A stretch of 40,331 nucleotides of DNA, from NCBI GenBank assembly GCA_025350595.1, contig JANXXP010000123.1, positions 1 through 40,331 of the forward strand, written 5' to 3'. Source of the DNA: Bacteroidota bacterium (GTDB lineage: Bacteria; Bacteroidota; Bacteroidia; Bacteroidales; VadinHA17). The first letter of the stretch is position 1. The number at the start of each line of letters is the position of its first letter. Both the position numbers and the translations under genes were made by a program. The notes below the pieces were generated by a model that was not told the DNA's origin, searched no databases, and saw only the letters and a list, made by a program, of their open reading frames with translations. Shown here piece after piece: positions 1 through 8,892 of the stretch.

Positions 1-638
1 GGAAGATGTCCTACATTCTGAATCCTCGCATCTTGCGCAAGAAACGAAGTGTAAGTAGACAAAACAGGATTATTTTTCCACGCGTTCAGCATCTGATTTT
101 CAATATCAGGTAATTCATTTTTATCTGAAACTGTAATTTTATTAACAGGAACTGGTTTATCGGCACCTTTTGGGAACGAGAAAGAGTGAATAGCCCCGGC
201 AGGAGGAGGTGTGCCCGAGCCCGCATCAAGTATTACCTGCCAGGCTCCGTTGGGTTGTTTTTTCCAGACTGTAAGAAAATAGCCGGTATAAAGAGGTGAA
301 GTATTTGGCCTGTACTCCTGCATTTCCCACGGCCCTGTACTGATTCCAAAATCACGACTTCCTGCAATATCCATAAACTCAGGTTCCCATTTAAGTACAA
401 CCGCTGCTTCCTTTCTTTCTTTCCAGAACTGTTTGCCATTGGTTATCCACTTATCAGTAAAAATAACTGACTCATCTGCAAAACTTTCAACGAAAGCAGC
501 ATTTCGTCCATGCATCACAGAGCTCTGAGCAAAATGTCGTTCAGCATCACGCATTTCAGAGAGCGCGGAACTGCTGTCGGGTTCCTGTGCCATAACTGGT
601 AAAGCAGCCAATAATAATATAAAAAAGATTGATCTCAT
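1..638 (-). CDS. Secreted SnoaL/DUF4440-like protein (partial, C-terminus cut by window edge)
   Basis: The reading frame starts at an ATG at 638 and stays open to the left edge, giving 212 residues without a stop, so the C-terminus is missing. The first 18 residues (MRSIFFILLLAALPVMAQ) form a signal peptide, so the mature protein should be periplasmic or outside the cell. The next roughly 120 residues resemble an NTF2-like fold of the SnoaL/DUF4440 type, with an N-terminal helix (ALSEMRDAERHFAQ), a DESVIFTD strand and a WKKQPNGAWQVILD strand typical of these small ligand-binding or enzyme domains. A second, less familiar segment follows. Function cannot be assigned: members range from polyketide cyclases to binding proteins. 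The family call is by eye; the frame and the signal peptide are clear. Confidence 0.75.
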   Translation of the reverse strand, partial: MRSIFFILLLAALPVMAQEPDSSSALSEMRDAERHFAQSSVMHGRNAAFVESFADESVIFTDKWITNGKQFWKERKEAAVVLKWEPEFMDIAGSRDFGISTGPWEMQEYRPNTSPLYTGYFLTVWKKQPNGAWQVILDAGSGTPPPAGAIHSFSFPKGADKPVPVNKITVSDKNELPDIENQMLNAWKNNPVLSTYTSFLAQDARIQNVGHL

Positions 639-715
639 GGTTCGCCGTGATTTAATATTCAAATATAATAAATAAGGGTTGCCCGGGAAAAAGTAAAAGT
701 TGAATATGCAGTATC

Positions 716-1426
716 TTAAAACAGGTTATTAAACCCCCTGGCAACCAGGAATGCGGCAGCAGCTGCTGCTATTCCGATTAGTGTGACTTTTATCCCTCCC
801 TGAATAGGTGGCTGTCCGGTGACTTTGCTTTTAAAATATCCGAATATGAAAAGACAGATTATTGTTAGTAAAGCTGATATTGCTAACCCTTCGACCGGAG
901 TTTTTGTAAAAAAGTAAGCAGTCAGAGGAATTAATCCTCCTATAATATATGATAACCCTATAGTTGCTGCGCTGTTCCTTGCCCGGTTAACATCAGGTTT
1001 TTCAAGACCCAGTTCATATTTCATCATAAAATCAACCCACTTATGTTTGTCTTTAGCCAGTTCATCAGCAATTAAGTTCTGGGTATTTTCATTTAGACCG
1101 TATTCAGCAAAAACAAGTTTTACCTCTTCCTTTTCTTTATCAGGTAAGAACTCCACTTCTTCATATTCACGTTTAAGCTCCGATTGAAAATGTTCCTGCG
1201 CAGTTTTCCCGGCTAAATAACCTCCAAGTCCCATTGCGATACTACCTGCTACAATTTCTGCAATACCTGCAGTTATTACAACAGAATTACTATGAACAGC
1301 ACCACTCAGACCAGCTGCCAAAGCAAAAGGGACGGTTAATCCATCAGACATCCCTATGACTATATCTGTAATAAAAACAGAACTCCCGAGATGTTCTTCT
1401 TTATGAGAATTTAAATCGTTTGACAT
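716..1426 (-). CDS. VIT1/CCC1-family iron/manganese transporter
   Basis: This 236-residue membrane protein has the VIT1/CCC1 (DUF125) layout. A first membrane segment contains FITDIVIGMSDGLTVPFALAAGLSG, the hallmark N-terminal helix of the family. A second contains EIVAGSIAMGLGGYLAGKT. A charged, Glu-rich cytoplasmic stretch follows at about residues 80-145 (REYEEVEFLPDKEKEEV), matching the metal-binding domain of plant and yeast relatives. Three further helices occupy about 150-236. Characterised relatives move Fe2+ or Mn2+ out of the cytosol, so detoxification or storage export is the natural inference. It lies just downstream (21 bases) of the GNAT gene on the same strand and may be co-transcribed with it. 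Confidence 0.87.
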   Translation of the reverse strand: MSNDLNSHKEEHLGSSVFITDIVIGMSDGLTVPFALAAGLSGAVHSNSVVITAGIAEIVAGSIAMGLGGYLAGKTAQEHFQSELKREYEEVEFLPDKEKEEVKLVFAEYGLNENTQNLIADELAKDKHKWVDFMMKYELGLEKPDVNRARNSAATIGLSYIIGGLIPLTAYFFTKTPVEGLAISALLTIICLFIFGYFKSKVTGQPPIQGGIKVTLIGIAAAAAAFLVARGFNNLF

Positions 1427-1447
1427 CTTTTAAATTGAAAAAGTGTT

Positions 1448-2572
1448 TTACATTAGATCTTTCTGATAAATTCTAAACCTTTTAATAATCTTCCCCCCTA
1501 TCCTTTCACATTCTGCCCTCATCTTAGTATTTGTTTCAAGAACCAGATGAAGATCAATAAGTTCCATTTTATGTTCAATTCCTGCCTGTAACATTTTAAC
1601 AGCCATTAATACATCAATCCCTTTCCCCCGGTAATCTTTCCTTACACCTCCAAGCAACATGAGAAGCTTTTTCGATCTTTTTGATTCCCTGATTATCTTG
1701 AAAATACCAAAAGGGAAGAGTTTACCTCCGGCTTTTCTGATACCTTCACTGATATCAGGAATTCCAATAGCGAATCCTATTAATCCGTCTTTAGCTTCAA
1801 TTACCTTTATGAATTTCGGATCAAGAATCATCATGTAGCGTGAGGCCAGTTCCTGCTTTTCCTGATCTTTGAGCGGAACAAAACCATAGATCTCCATGAA
1901 GGTTTGATTCATCAATTCAAGAGCAGGAACAACATATGGTCTAAGCTCTTTTTTTGTTTTGAATTCTACTATTTTATAATCTTTATTCTCTGAAACACGA
2001 GTAAGAATTTTCTTATAGACTTCCGGAAGATCCTCAGGTGTCTTAGCCAGATAATTGACAAGATCACGATGTTTTGTATATCCTTCCACTTCAATCATTT
2101 CGGGTAAATAACTATCATTTGTAGGACAAACAATAAACTTTGGATATTCAAATCCTTCAATCTGAAAACCCTGAGGATCCTTGTCAGAAAAGGCAAGCGG
2201 ACCAACTAATTTTACCATCCCCTTTTCCTTAGCCCAATTTTCAATTTTTTTGATTAATTCATGAACAACCTCCTGGTCTTCAAAAGATTCCATAAAACAG
2301 AAGCGGCCATGCTGTTCATTATGAATTTCATTGTATCTTCTGTTAATAATCCCCATAACACGCCCAACAATCTTATTGCCCCTGTAAGCCAGACAAAGAA
2401 TAGTATCTGCATACTGATATGATTTGTTCTTCTTATCATCAAATAACTCCCATTCATCCATATATATTGGAGGAAGCCAGGTTGGGTCATTTTTATGTAC
2501 CTCCTCCGGAAAAAAAATAAATTTCCGCTTATCCTTTTTGGATAATACCTCTTTGATGACAATTTCATCCAT
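1448..2572 (-). CDS. GNAT-fold N-acetyltransferase-like protein
   Basis: This 374-residue soluble protein has no signal peptide. The acetyl-CoA-binding signature of GNAT enzymes is visible near residues 310-318 (VRKDYRGKG), followed by ETNTKMRAECERIGGKI and a terminal RIYQK strand, the usual end of the fold. An N-terminal half (about 15-150) also looks GNAT-like (ILCLAYRGNKIVGRVMGIINRRYNE), so the protein may be a tandem or degenerate two-domain GNAT. Similar roughly 370-residue proteins are common and uncharacterised in Bacteroidota. The acceptor is unknown. The metal transporter gene follows it on the same strand. Confidence 0.75.
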   Translation of the reverse strand: MDEIVIKEVLSKKDKRKFIFFPEEVHKNDPTWLPPIYMDEWELFDDKKNKSYQYADTILCLAYRGNKIVGRVMGIINRRYNEIHNEQHGRFCFMESFEDQEVVHELIKKIENWAKEKGMVKLVGPLAFSDKDPQGFQIEGFEYPKFIVCPTNDSYLPEMIEVEGYTKHRDLVNYLAKTPEDLPEVYKKILTRVSENKDYKIVEFKTKKELRPYVVPALELMNQTFMEIYGFVPLKDQEKQELASRYMMILDPKFIKVIEAKDGLIGFAIGIPDISEGIRKAGGKLFPFGIFKIIRESKRSKKLLMLLGGVRKDYRGKGIDVLMAVKMLQAGIEHKMELIDLHLVLETNTKMRAECERIGGKIIKRFRIYQKDLM

Positions 2573-2667
2573 AAATACTCATTATTTAATAGCACTAAAG
2601 GAACAAAAAAAAATCGCATTATCAATTTTCGGAGAGATGTTTGATTTTCTGCCATGTTACCGGCTTT

Positions 2668-2696
2668 GCCATCCGAAGCCTATGGCGTAAGATGGT
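2668..2696. repeat. Imperfect hairpin, member of a dispersed intergenic repeat family
   Basis: CCATC at 2669-2673 pairs with GATGG at 2691-2695, and GCC at 2678-2680 with GGC at 2684-2686. It shares the core CCGAAGC...GCGTA with the reverse complement of the hairpin at 38484-38509. It sits in the 240-base gap between divergent genes, where no small gene is convincing. Confidence 0.5.
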
Positions 2697-2812
2697 GCTT
2701 TGTGTTCTGTGCCTACCAAAAAATTCATCAGTTTTAATTAATTTGAAAAAATCCGATAAAACTTGTACTTTAGCATAACGTTTTGATTAATAACCCGGTT
2801 AATCCTTAATGT

Positions 2813-4186
2813 ATGAAAATTCTGAATAAAACCCATTCCGGAAACAGATTCTTCCTATTCTATTTATTTCCTGCATTTATGATTGTAATGATATTCTCAA
2901 TTACATCGTGTAAAGAGAAGCCTCATCCATGGTCAGTTCTTGAATTTTCAGGAAAAGGAAGTGTTATGAATTACTCCAAATCACCTCTTCTGACGTCATA
3001 TGAGTCGGACAGTGCAAATCCGACTGCTCTGATTGCACGTGACGGTGACCTCCTTATGCTGAATGATAATGGAATTTTTTATTACAGGGGAATATATGAT
3101 CAAAACAAATTTCAGTTCAAATCTACTGAGGAAGCTGATTATATAAATGGGAAAATCGTTTCAGTGAACATACCCAAAAAGAAGAATATAATACCCTGGT
3201 TGAGCCAAATTAACTCCACCGATCTGTCAAAGCTTGATTTCCTCAGAATTGATTCTCTGATTCCTGAAAACTATATGCCCTGGCTTACTGAACTAGCCAA
3301 AACAAAACCGGGAATCGGCCTTGGCTATTATGGCGGAGAATTGAAGAATATATCAGAGCTTTTTAAACTATTCAATCCCCGCATTATTATTGGAGGAACC
3401 ATTTATCAGAAGGATTACAACATTCTATCTGGGTTGGATAATCTTGAACTACTTCTGGTATCGCTGGAAGATTCCGTTAGTAATGGTCCATTGCCCCCTA
3501 TGCCCCATTTAAAACAACTTATCCTGGGGGACATGAAAAATGAGGCGATGTTAACTAACAATCTATTAATTAATAATAAGCAGATAGAAAAATTAGTTAT
3601 TGTAAACTCTCACACATTCAATTTTGCTCTGATCAGTCCACTGGTTAATCTGAAAGAGCTGATTATTAATGGATCAGATACTATTGAAAATTCAGATCTT
3701 ATAAAAAACCACAGAAACCTTGAAGTCTTGTCAGTTATAAGTAAGACATTTAAAATTGGTAATGAAGTAAATGAGTTACCTGATATCAGGTGGATGTCAT
3801 TTTCATCGGATATCACTCAGAATGAGTTTAACTTATTTCTTGAAAAGCATCCCGATCTTGAAGTTGCCGAAATAATAAAGAATGATACTATTTCTTCATT
3901 AAGATCCCTTTTAAGTCTCAAAAAACTATACGGATTGACAATTACCGATACTCTTACAGATTATGCCACAATCAAATCGCTGAAGAATCTGAAATATCTT
4001 TCACTTCCTGATAAAATCATAGCAGACAGCATAAAAAAAACTGAATTAAACCGGCTGCTTCCCGGAACAAAAATAGTTGCAAACCAGGGTTTCTGTCTTG
4101 GTTCAGGCTGGCTCCTGCTTATAATTCCCCTAATCCTTCTCTTTAGCATTTTTTCATACCATAGAGCCCGAATTGAGAAATTATAA
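2813..4186 (+). CDS. Leucine-rich-repeat-like lipoprotein with C-terminal Cys/GSG/TM/basic tail
   Basis: This 457-residue protein is of unknown function. Its N-terminus has a long hydrophobic stretch ending in a lipobox (SITSC, Cys33), so it is a probable lipoprotein. Residues about 190-420 carry irregular leucine-rich-like repeats (NLKELIING, NLEVLSVIS, SLKKLYGLTI, NLKYLSLPD), suggesting a solenoid for protein or ligand binding. The extreme C-terminus is tripartite: GFCLGSGW at 426-433, a hydrophobic helix, then a short basic tail (YHRARIEKL). This layout resembles the C-terminal sorting signals cut by intramembrane proteases (MYXO-CTERM and relatives with an invariant Cys, GlyGly-CTERM). 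The next gene, overlapping by 14 bases, encodes just such a CPBP protease. The alternative is a plain C-terminal membrane anchor. Structure and context are seen; processing is inferred. Confidence 0.72.
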   Translation: MKILNKTHSGNRFFLFYLFPAFMIVMIFSITSCKEKPHPWSVLEFSGKGSVMNYSKSPLLTSYESDSANPTALIARDGDLLMLNDNGIFYYRGIYDQNKFQFKSTEEADYINGKIVSVNIPKKKNIIPWLSQINSTDLSKLDFLRIDSLIPENYMPWLTELAKTKPGIGLGYYGGELKNISELFKLFNPRIIIGGTIYQKDYNILSGLDNLELLLVSLEDSVSNGPLPPMPHLKQLILGDMKNEAMLTNNLLINNKQIEKLVIVNSHTFNFALISPLVNLKELIINGSDTIENSDLIKNHRNLEVLSVISKTFKIGNEVNELPDIRWMSFSSDITQNEFNLFLEKHPDLEVAEIIKNDTISSLRSLLSLKKLYGLTITDTLTDYATIKSLKNLKYLSLPDKIIADSIKKTELNRLLPGTKIVANQGFCLGSGWLLLIIPLILLFSIFSYHRARIEKL

Positions 4187-4814
4187 ACATTCACAAATCT
4201 TCGAAGCAATTCTTTGCAGTTTCTGTTTGATGATTTTTTCATTCTTCATCCATTACGACTTTCCTGTAAGGATAATTTCCTTTGCTGCTCTTGTGGTTCC
4301 TGCGTATATTTTCGGGAAGAATCTTCAATCATTTTCCGATTTCAGAATGAAAACATGGACGCTATCTTATTTGCTAATTCTTCAGATATATACAATTGCA
4401 GGCTTTTTAACGGGGATGCTTTTGGCAATAGCTTACAGATGGTATCTGGGAATAAGCTTACTCCCGTTTTCAGGTCCGCATTATTTTATTATTGTGGCTT
4501 GTATGATAGGAGCTCTCGAAGAATTGATTTTCAGAGGGTTTATCCAGGGATATGCAAAGAGTTTTAATGCACCATTTTCTGTTTTCTTTGGCTCAATTTC
4601 TCACACCGGATATAAATGCTGTTTGTTTTTAGCTCCTCTCGCTGCTGCAGATATTAATATAAAATTCCTTGCTCTCTGGACATTTGGCGCCGGATTAATG
4701 TTTGGTTCACTTAAACACTTTTCGAATAGTATATTCCCTCCATTGATTGCACATGTAATATTCGATTTATTTGTCTACGCAGAATTCTTACAGGCCCCAT
4801 GGTGGGTGTGGTGA
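4173..4814 (+). CDS. CPBP-family intramembrane protease
   Basis: This 213-residue multi-pass membrane protein is translated from a TTG at 4173 and overlaps the preceding lipoprotein gene by 14 bases, which implies translational coupling. The CPBP (Abi/CAAX protease-like) motifs are present: EELIFR at residues 116-121 (motif EExxxR), a histidine at 144 in FFGSISH (motif 2, with Gly rather than the usual Phe four residues before it), and HVIFD at 194-198 (HxxxD). Family members are glutamic-type intramembrane proteases that process prenylated proteins, bacteriocin-related peptides or C-terminal sorting signals (myxosortases). The overlap makes the upstream LRR lipoprotein the obvious candidate substrate. 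Later in-frame starts cannot be excluded. Confidence 0.83.
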   Translation: MRNYKHSQIFEAILCSFCLMIFSFFIHYDFPVRIISFAALVVPAYIFGKNLQSFSDFRMKTWTLSYLLILQIYTIAGFLTGMLLAIAYRWYLGISLLPFSGPHYFIIVACMIGALEELIFRGFIQGYAKSFNAPFSVFFGSISHTGYKCCLFLAPLAAADINIKFLALWTFGAGLMFGSLKHFSNSIFPPLIAHVIFDLFVYAEFLQAPWWVW

Positions 4815-4860
4815 AACAATTATTACATTTATCGCCAACATTTAGAAATTTGGAACTTCA

Positions 4861-5814
4861 ATGGAAACCAGAATAATTCTTTCACAGATTTTCATACTTG
4901 CTGTTGTTGTCATTATTGGCGCTATAGCAGCTAAATTTAAAGTTCTGACTCCCGAGTCGAAGGATATGTTATCGAAAGTAATTTTCAACATCTCCCTTCC
5001 ACTGATGCTTTTCACCAACTTCTTAAAGCTTGAATCCACACCCAGACTTCTTGCAAACAGTATGATTGTGATATTGGTATCAGGTTTTGTAATCCTTTTT
5101 CTGTTTCTGATGGGCTGGCTCGCAACCCGGATTTTTAAGATTAAAGGTCGTGAAGCAGCAATATTCAGGGCTCATTCTATGTTTGGGAATACTATTTTTC
5201 TTGGTTTCCCGCTTATTACTGCGCTTTATGGAGCTGAAGGTCTTCTATACGCAAGTATGTTTCAGCTTATCTCAAACTTAATTATGTGGACCCTTGGAGT
5301 AGTTGTTCTGACTCATGAAAACGGAACTTCCTGGAAGAAAAATCTTATAAGAGTTATCAATCCGAATACAATAGCAACTCTTACCGGACTTTTGTTCTTT
5401 CTGCTCTCAATAAAACTGCCTGCTCTTCTTATCAAACCACTTTCCGAACTTGGATCGGCAAACACCTGGTTATGTATGCTTTATATCGGGGCAATGCTGG
5501 CTTTTTCAAATGCTGGAGACTTATTGGGTAAAAAGAGTCTGTATATAATCAGTTGTAACAGACTTCTATTCGTGCCCGCAATTCTTATATCATTATTTGC
5601 GGTTTTATCTGCAATGGCAGGAATCGCTCCCGACAAGCTGGTTACATCTGTAATAATACTTGAAGCATCAATGCCTTGTATGGCCAGCGTTGTAATTATG
5701 GCAAAAGAACTTGGCGCAGATGACCATCTGGCAGTTGGGAATGTGTTTGTTTCAACTCTATTGAGTATTGTAACATTACCTATCGTGATGATGGCTATAA
5801 ACAGGTTTCTTTAA
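4861..5814 (+). CDS. AEC-family (auxin efflux carrier-like) transporter
   Basis: This 317-residue protein has about ten hydrophobic segments and the AEC/PF03547 plan. The N-terminal half contains a first helix, then KVIFNISLPLMLFTNF, the conserved Asn-Pro-type stretch of the family, and FGNTIFLGFPLITALYGAEGLLYA. A central loop (about 150-175) separates it from the second five-helix half, which ends in GNVFVSTLLSIVTLPIVMM, the typical family C-terminus. Bacterial members move small organic acids (malate, malonate) or unknown solutes; the substrate cannot be read from sequence. It stands 46 bases after the CPBP gene and may be on the same transcript. Confidence 0.9.
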   Translation: METRIILSQIFILAVVVIIGAIAAKFKVLTPESKDMLSKVIFNISLPLMLFTNFLKLESTPRLLANSMIVILVSGFVILFLFLMGWLATRIFKIKGREAAIFRAHSMFGNTIFLGFPLITALYGAEGLLYASMFQLISNLIMWTLGVVVLTHENGTSWKKNLIRVINPNTIATLTGLLFFLLSIKLPALLIKPLSELGSANTWLCMLYIGAMLAFSNAGDLLGKKSLYIISCNRLLFVPAILISLFAVLSAMAGIAPDKLVTSVIILEASMPCMASVVIMAKELGADDHLAVGNVFVSTLLSIVTLPIVMMAINRFL

Positions 5815-5840
5815 CCTGATAGTAATCCGAAATAAAACCG

Positions 5841-5848
5841 TATCTTTG
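5841..5848 (+). promoter_or_regulatory. Bacteroidota -7 box (TATCTTTG) upstream of the cold-shock-domain gene
   Basis: TATCTTTG matches the TAnnTTTG consensus exactly. It lies 57 bases before the start codon, leaving a leader of roughly 50 bases. No clear -33 TTTG was found. Confidence 0.55.
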
Positions 5849-5905
5849 AGCTAATTATAGAATACCTTCAGGACGGGGGAATTATTAACTAACCAAATAT
5901 TATTT

Positions 5906-6358
5906 ATGGGCAAATCGCAGGAAACATCGAACAAAAAAGAAGTAAAAAATAAAAAAGACAAGAAGAGAAAAGAAAAAGAAAAGAAGAGGCTTATCAGAAA
6001 AGAGACAGGAAAAAGCAGCTTCGATGATATGATTGCCTATGTTGATGAATACGGAAGAATTTCCGCTACTCCTCCCGATCCTAATAAAAAAATTCTGGTT
6101 GATTCTTCTAATATCGAGTTAAGTGCAACAAAGAACGACGTAGCACAAAAAGCAGACTACATAAGAAAAGGTGTTGTCACCTTCTTTAACGACTCAAAGG
6201 GGTTTGGTTTTATCCGTGATATGGAAAACAAACAAAGTGTTTTTGTTCATGCAAACAACCTTCAGGAACCAATTAAGGAAAACAATATTGTCATCTTTGA
6301 AATCGGCAAAGGACCTAAAGGTACCACGGCTCTGAATGTAAAATTGTTCAAAGAATAG
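5906..6358 (+). CDS. Cold-shock-domain RNA-binding protein with basic N-terminal extension
   Basis: This 150-residue cytoplasmic protein has a C-terminal cold-shock domain at about residues 85-150: GVVTFFNDSKGFGFIRD contains the RNP1 motif (KGFGFI), and VFVHANNL is the RNP2 equivalent (VFVH). The first 35 residues are almost entirely Lys/Arg/Glu (KKDKRKEKEKKR), a flexible basic tail likely to bind RNA. This organisation, a long charged linker plus one CSD, is frequent in Bacteroidota and differs from the compact 70-residue CspA. A role as RNA chaperone during stress or growth transitions is inferred from the family. It has its own promoter-like box and ends before a strong hairpin. Confidence 0.9.
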   Translation: MGKSQETSNKKEVKNKKDKKRKEKEKKRLIRKETGKSSFDDMIAYVDEYGRISATPPDPNKKILVDSSNIELSATKNDVAQKADYIRKGVVTFFNDSKGFGFIRDMENKQSVFVHANNLQEPIKENNIVIFEIGKGPKGTTALNVKLFKE

Positions 6359-6362
6359 ATCC

Positions 6363-6415
6363 GTAGGGAACGGTCGCAACCGTTCCTTACACAATAATTC
6401 GCTACCGTTCCCTAC
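6363..6415. repeat. Three-arm inverted repeat, probable bidirectional terminator or REP-like element
   Basis: GTAGGGAACGGT (6363-6374) can pair across a CGCA loop with ACCGTTCCTTAC (6379-6390; one G-U pair) or perfectly with ACCGTTCCCTAC (6404-6415). The element sits between convergent genes (cold-shock protein and GH2 enzyme). Confidence 0.7.
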
Positions 6416-6421
6416 TATATT

Positions 6422-8863
6422 TTATTTTGTAATTTCAATTTCTATTGAAGTTCCCTTCAATCCGGGAGAAGATAATTTAACTACTGCCCTTCCTGGTTTA
6501 TCAAGCGATTGAAGATATATCAGCAGTTTTCCATGGTATGCATTTTGTGAATTATCCTTATAATCTTCAATATTCCTGGGGTTCGAGTCTTCCATACCAA
6601 GGATTCTGACCGGACCTGTAACATCACAGGTAATTTTATTCTCAGCAGAATAAACAGTATTTCCTACCTCATCGCAAAGGGTCACATAAACATGAGCAAG
6701 ATCCTGTTTATCTCCTTTTAGACTTTCAACATCACTTTTTGCAATTATCTGAGTGGGTACTCCTGTTGTCTTCAACTCATAAGACGCAAGAGCTTTTCCT
6801 GAAGTTCGTGCAATCGCTTTCAAGGTACCGCTTTGAAAAGGTACTTCCCATGTAATAGTCCTGTTTTTGAAATCAGACATCTTCTTAATCCCAAGTGACT
6901 TACTATTCAAGAAAAGTTCCGCCTCGTCGCAATTTGTAAAAACATTGACACTTATTGGCTGGTCCTGTTTCCAGTTCCAAACAGGGTCAACCCTTTTGTG
7001 CGCCCATAAACTTGTGGGGCCATTATCAATTAACCGGTCGGTAGTCCCGATAAAAACCATAGGTTTGTCACTCCACAGACTCTGACGGAAGTAAAACTCA
7101 GGCTTCTTATTACCAGCAAGATCAATTATTCCTGAAGTACTGTGACGCGTTGGAAACTGGCCAGCTTCTCCAAGGTATTCAAAACCTGTCCACAGAAACT
7201 GCCCCATAACAAAGTTATTATCTGTGACTGCATTCCATGCATCAAGTGACATACCATTTTCACTTCCGTAAAAGATTCGCTTTGGATATTTTAAGTGATC
7301 AGGAACATATCTGAATTCCTGATAGTTATAACCGTCAACATCAAGCGCATCAGCATATCCTGTTTCATTTGACATTAATGCAGATGCAAGTCCTGCCGTT
7401 ACAGGACGGGAAGTATCAAGGTGTTTTACAATTGATACGAGTTCCCTGGAAATCTCACCAAGACGAATGGCATTTGGCAGTTTCTCATCATATTTAGCCC
7501 ATGTCTGGGGATTTGCCTCTGTATTTAATATCTGATGAGTGTATGGATCATTGGGATAGTCAATTTCGTTCCCGATGCTCCACATTATTATTGAGGGATG
7601 GTTCCTGTCACGCAAAATCATATCGTTAAGGTCGGTTACATGCCAGTCACTAAAATATGACGAATAGCCATCTTTTCCGGGAATCCCTTTGTTCCAACCC
7701 TCAATCCATTTTTTCTTCGGAAGTTCCCATTCATCGAATGCTTCATCAAGCACAAGAAATCCTTTCTCATCACAGAGATCAATAAAATCAGTTGAGAAAG
7801 GATTATGGCTTGTTCGGATGGCGTTACATCCCAGTTCTTTCAATATATCTAACCTTCTTGCAATCTCCTGCCGGGGAATCGCTGATCCTAATGTTCCAAC
7901 ATCGTGATGCATACAGATCCCCTTCAATTTCAAACTTTTACCATTAAGAAAAAATCCTTTATCGGCATCAAAACTGATATTCCGGAAGCCAATTTTTGTT
8001 ATCTGGTTGTCAAGTATTCCTTTTCCCTTAATAACAGTAAACAGGGTGTAGAGATTAGGGCCGGATATATCCCAGATCTTTGGATTATTGATTTCCATTT
8101 TCTGTTCTATTACACCCTCAGACTTAGAGCCAACTTTTAGCTTTTCAGATGTTTTCATAACAGTATCAGCTCCTGAAATCAAATAATTAGTGACTAAAAC
8201 TTCATTTTCATTAACTGATTCATTTATAACAGAGATCTTTATCGCCAGTGACGCCTTCTGTTCCGATATATCTACTGAAGAAGCAAACACTCCCCACTGT
8301 TTAATATGTACTCTGGGAACTGTAATAAGTTTTACATTGCGATAAATACCTGAACCTGTATACCAGCGGGAGTCACCAAATTTTGAATGATCAACTTTTA
8401 CAGCAATAAGGTTTTCCTTTCCGAATTTAAGATAGGGTGTCAAATCGTACTGAAAAGAGATGTATCCGTTTGGTCGTTTCCCAAGGTAGTTTCCATTAAT
8501 CCAGACCTCGCTGTTATTGTATACTCCGTCGAAGTATATAAATATTTTTCTGCCATTTTCATCTTTAGGAATAAGGAATGATTTTCTGTACCAGCCTATG
8601 CCTGCGGGCAAAAAACCTGTTCCGCTTGCAAAGTCCTTGCTGAAAGGGCCTTCAATGCTCCAGTCATGAGGGAGATCGAGTTTGCGCCAGTTATCATCTT
8701 TAAGTGACGGGTTCTGACCATCAGGGATATCACCCTTGAAAAACTCCCAGTCAAAATTAAAATTCTGAACATTTCTTCCTGAAGATTGTCCTATAACTGT
8801 ATTGTTTATTGATAATGAAATTAATAAAAGCGAAAGGAAAAAGGTGGTTCTGATCGGTTTCAT
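6422..8863 (-). CDS. Secreted GH2-family glycoside hydrolase, beta-galactosidase type
   Basis: This 813-residue enzyme has a signal peptide (about 1-25, cleavage near VIG-Q) and the GH2 domain order: jelly-roll sugar-binding domain (about 30-185, with LPHDWSIEGPF and GIGWYRKSF), Ig-like domain (190-295), TIM barrel (about 300-575), DUF4982-like domain (about 610-690) and a C-terminal Ig/invasin-like domain. The acid/base is Glu433 in WSIGNEID and the nucleophile Glu535 in YGSENG. The family hydrolyses terminal beta-linked sugars such as beta-galactosides, and some members of this architecture are beta-glucuronidases or similar. Release of sugar from polysaccharide or glycan fragments in the periplasm is inferred. 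No SusC/SusD pair is nearby, so it is not in a visible polysaccharide utilisation locus. Confidence 0.92.
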   Translation of the reverse strand: MKPIRTTFFLSLLLISLSINNTVIGQSSGRNVQNFNFDWEFFKGDIPDGQNPSLKDDNWRKLDLPHDWSIEGPFSKDFASGTGFLPAGIGWYRKSFLIPKDENGRKIFIYFDGVYNNSEVWINGNYLGKRPNGYISFQYDLTPYLKFGKENLIAVKVDHSKFGDSRWYTGSGIYRNVKLITVPRVHIKQWGVFASSVDISEQKASLAIKISVINESVNENEVLVTNYLISGADTVMKTSEKLKVGSKSEGVIEQKMEINNPKIWDISGPNLYTLFTVIKGKGILDNQITKIGFRNISFDADKGFFLNGKSLKLKGICMHHDVGTLGSAIPRQEIARRLDILKELGCNAIRTSHNPFSTDFIDLCDEKGFLVLDEAFDEWELPKKKWIEGWNKGIPGKDGYSSYFSDWHVTDLNDMILRDRNHPSIIMWSIGNEIDYPNDPYTHQILNTEANPQTWAKYDEKLPNAIRLGEISRELVSIVKHLDTSRPVTAGLASALMSNETGYADALDVDGYNYQEFRYVPDHLKYPKRIFYGSENGMSLDAWNAVTDNNFVMGQFLWTGFEYLGEAGQFPTRHSTSGIIDLAGNKKPEFYFRQSLWSDKPMVFIGTTDRLIDNGPTSLWAHKRVDPVWNWKQDQPISVNVFTNCDEAELFLNSKSLGIKKMSDFKNRTITWEVPFQSGTLKAIARTSGKALASYELKTTGVPTQIIAKSDVESLKGDKQDLAHVYVTLCDEVGNTVYSAENKITCDVTGPVRILGMEDSNPRNIEDYKDNSQNAYHGKLLIYLQSLDKPGRAVVKLSSPGLKGTSIEIEITK

Positions 8864-8892
8864 GTTACATGTTTTTAATAAAAGATATGTTT

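Noticed and set aside
2424-2690. 88-residue plus-strand ORF opposite the GNAT gene
   Set aside because: It is a shadow of the clear GNAT coding sequence with no promoter or recognisable protein pattern.
6422-8863. Polysaccharide utilisation locus around the GH2 gene
   Set aside because: No SusC/SusD pair, sulfatase or other glycosidase is adjacent.
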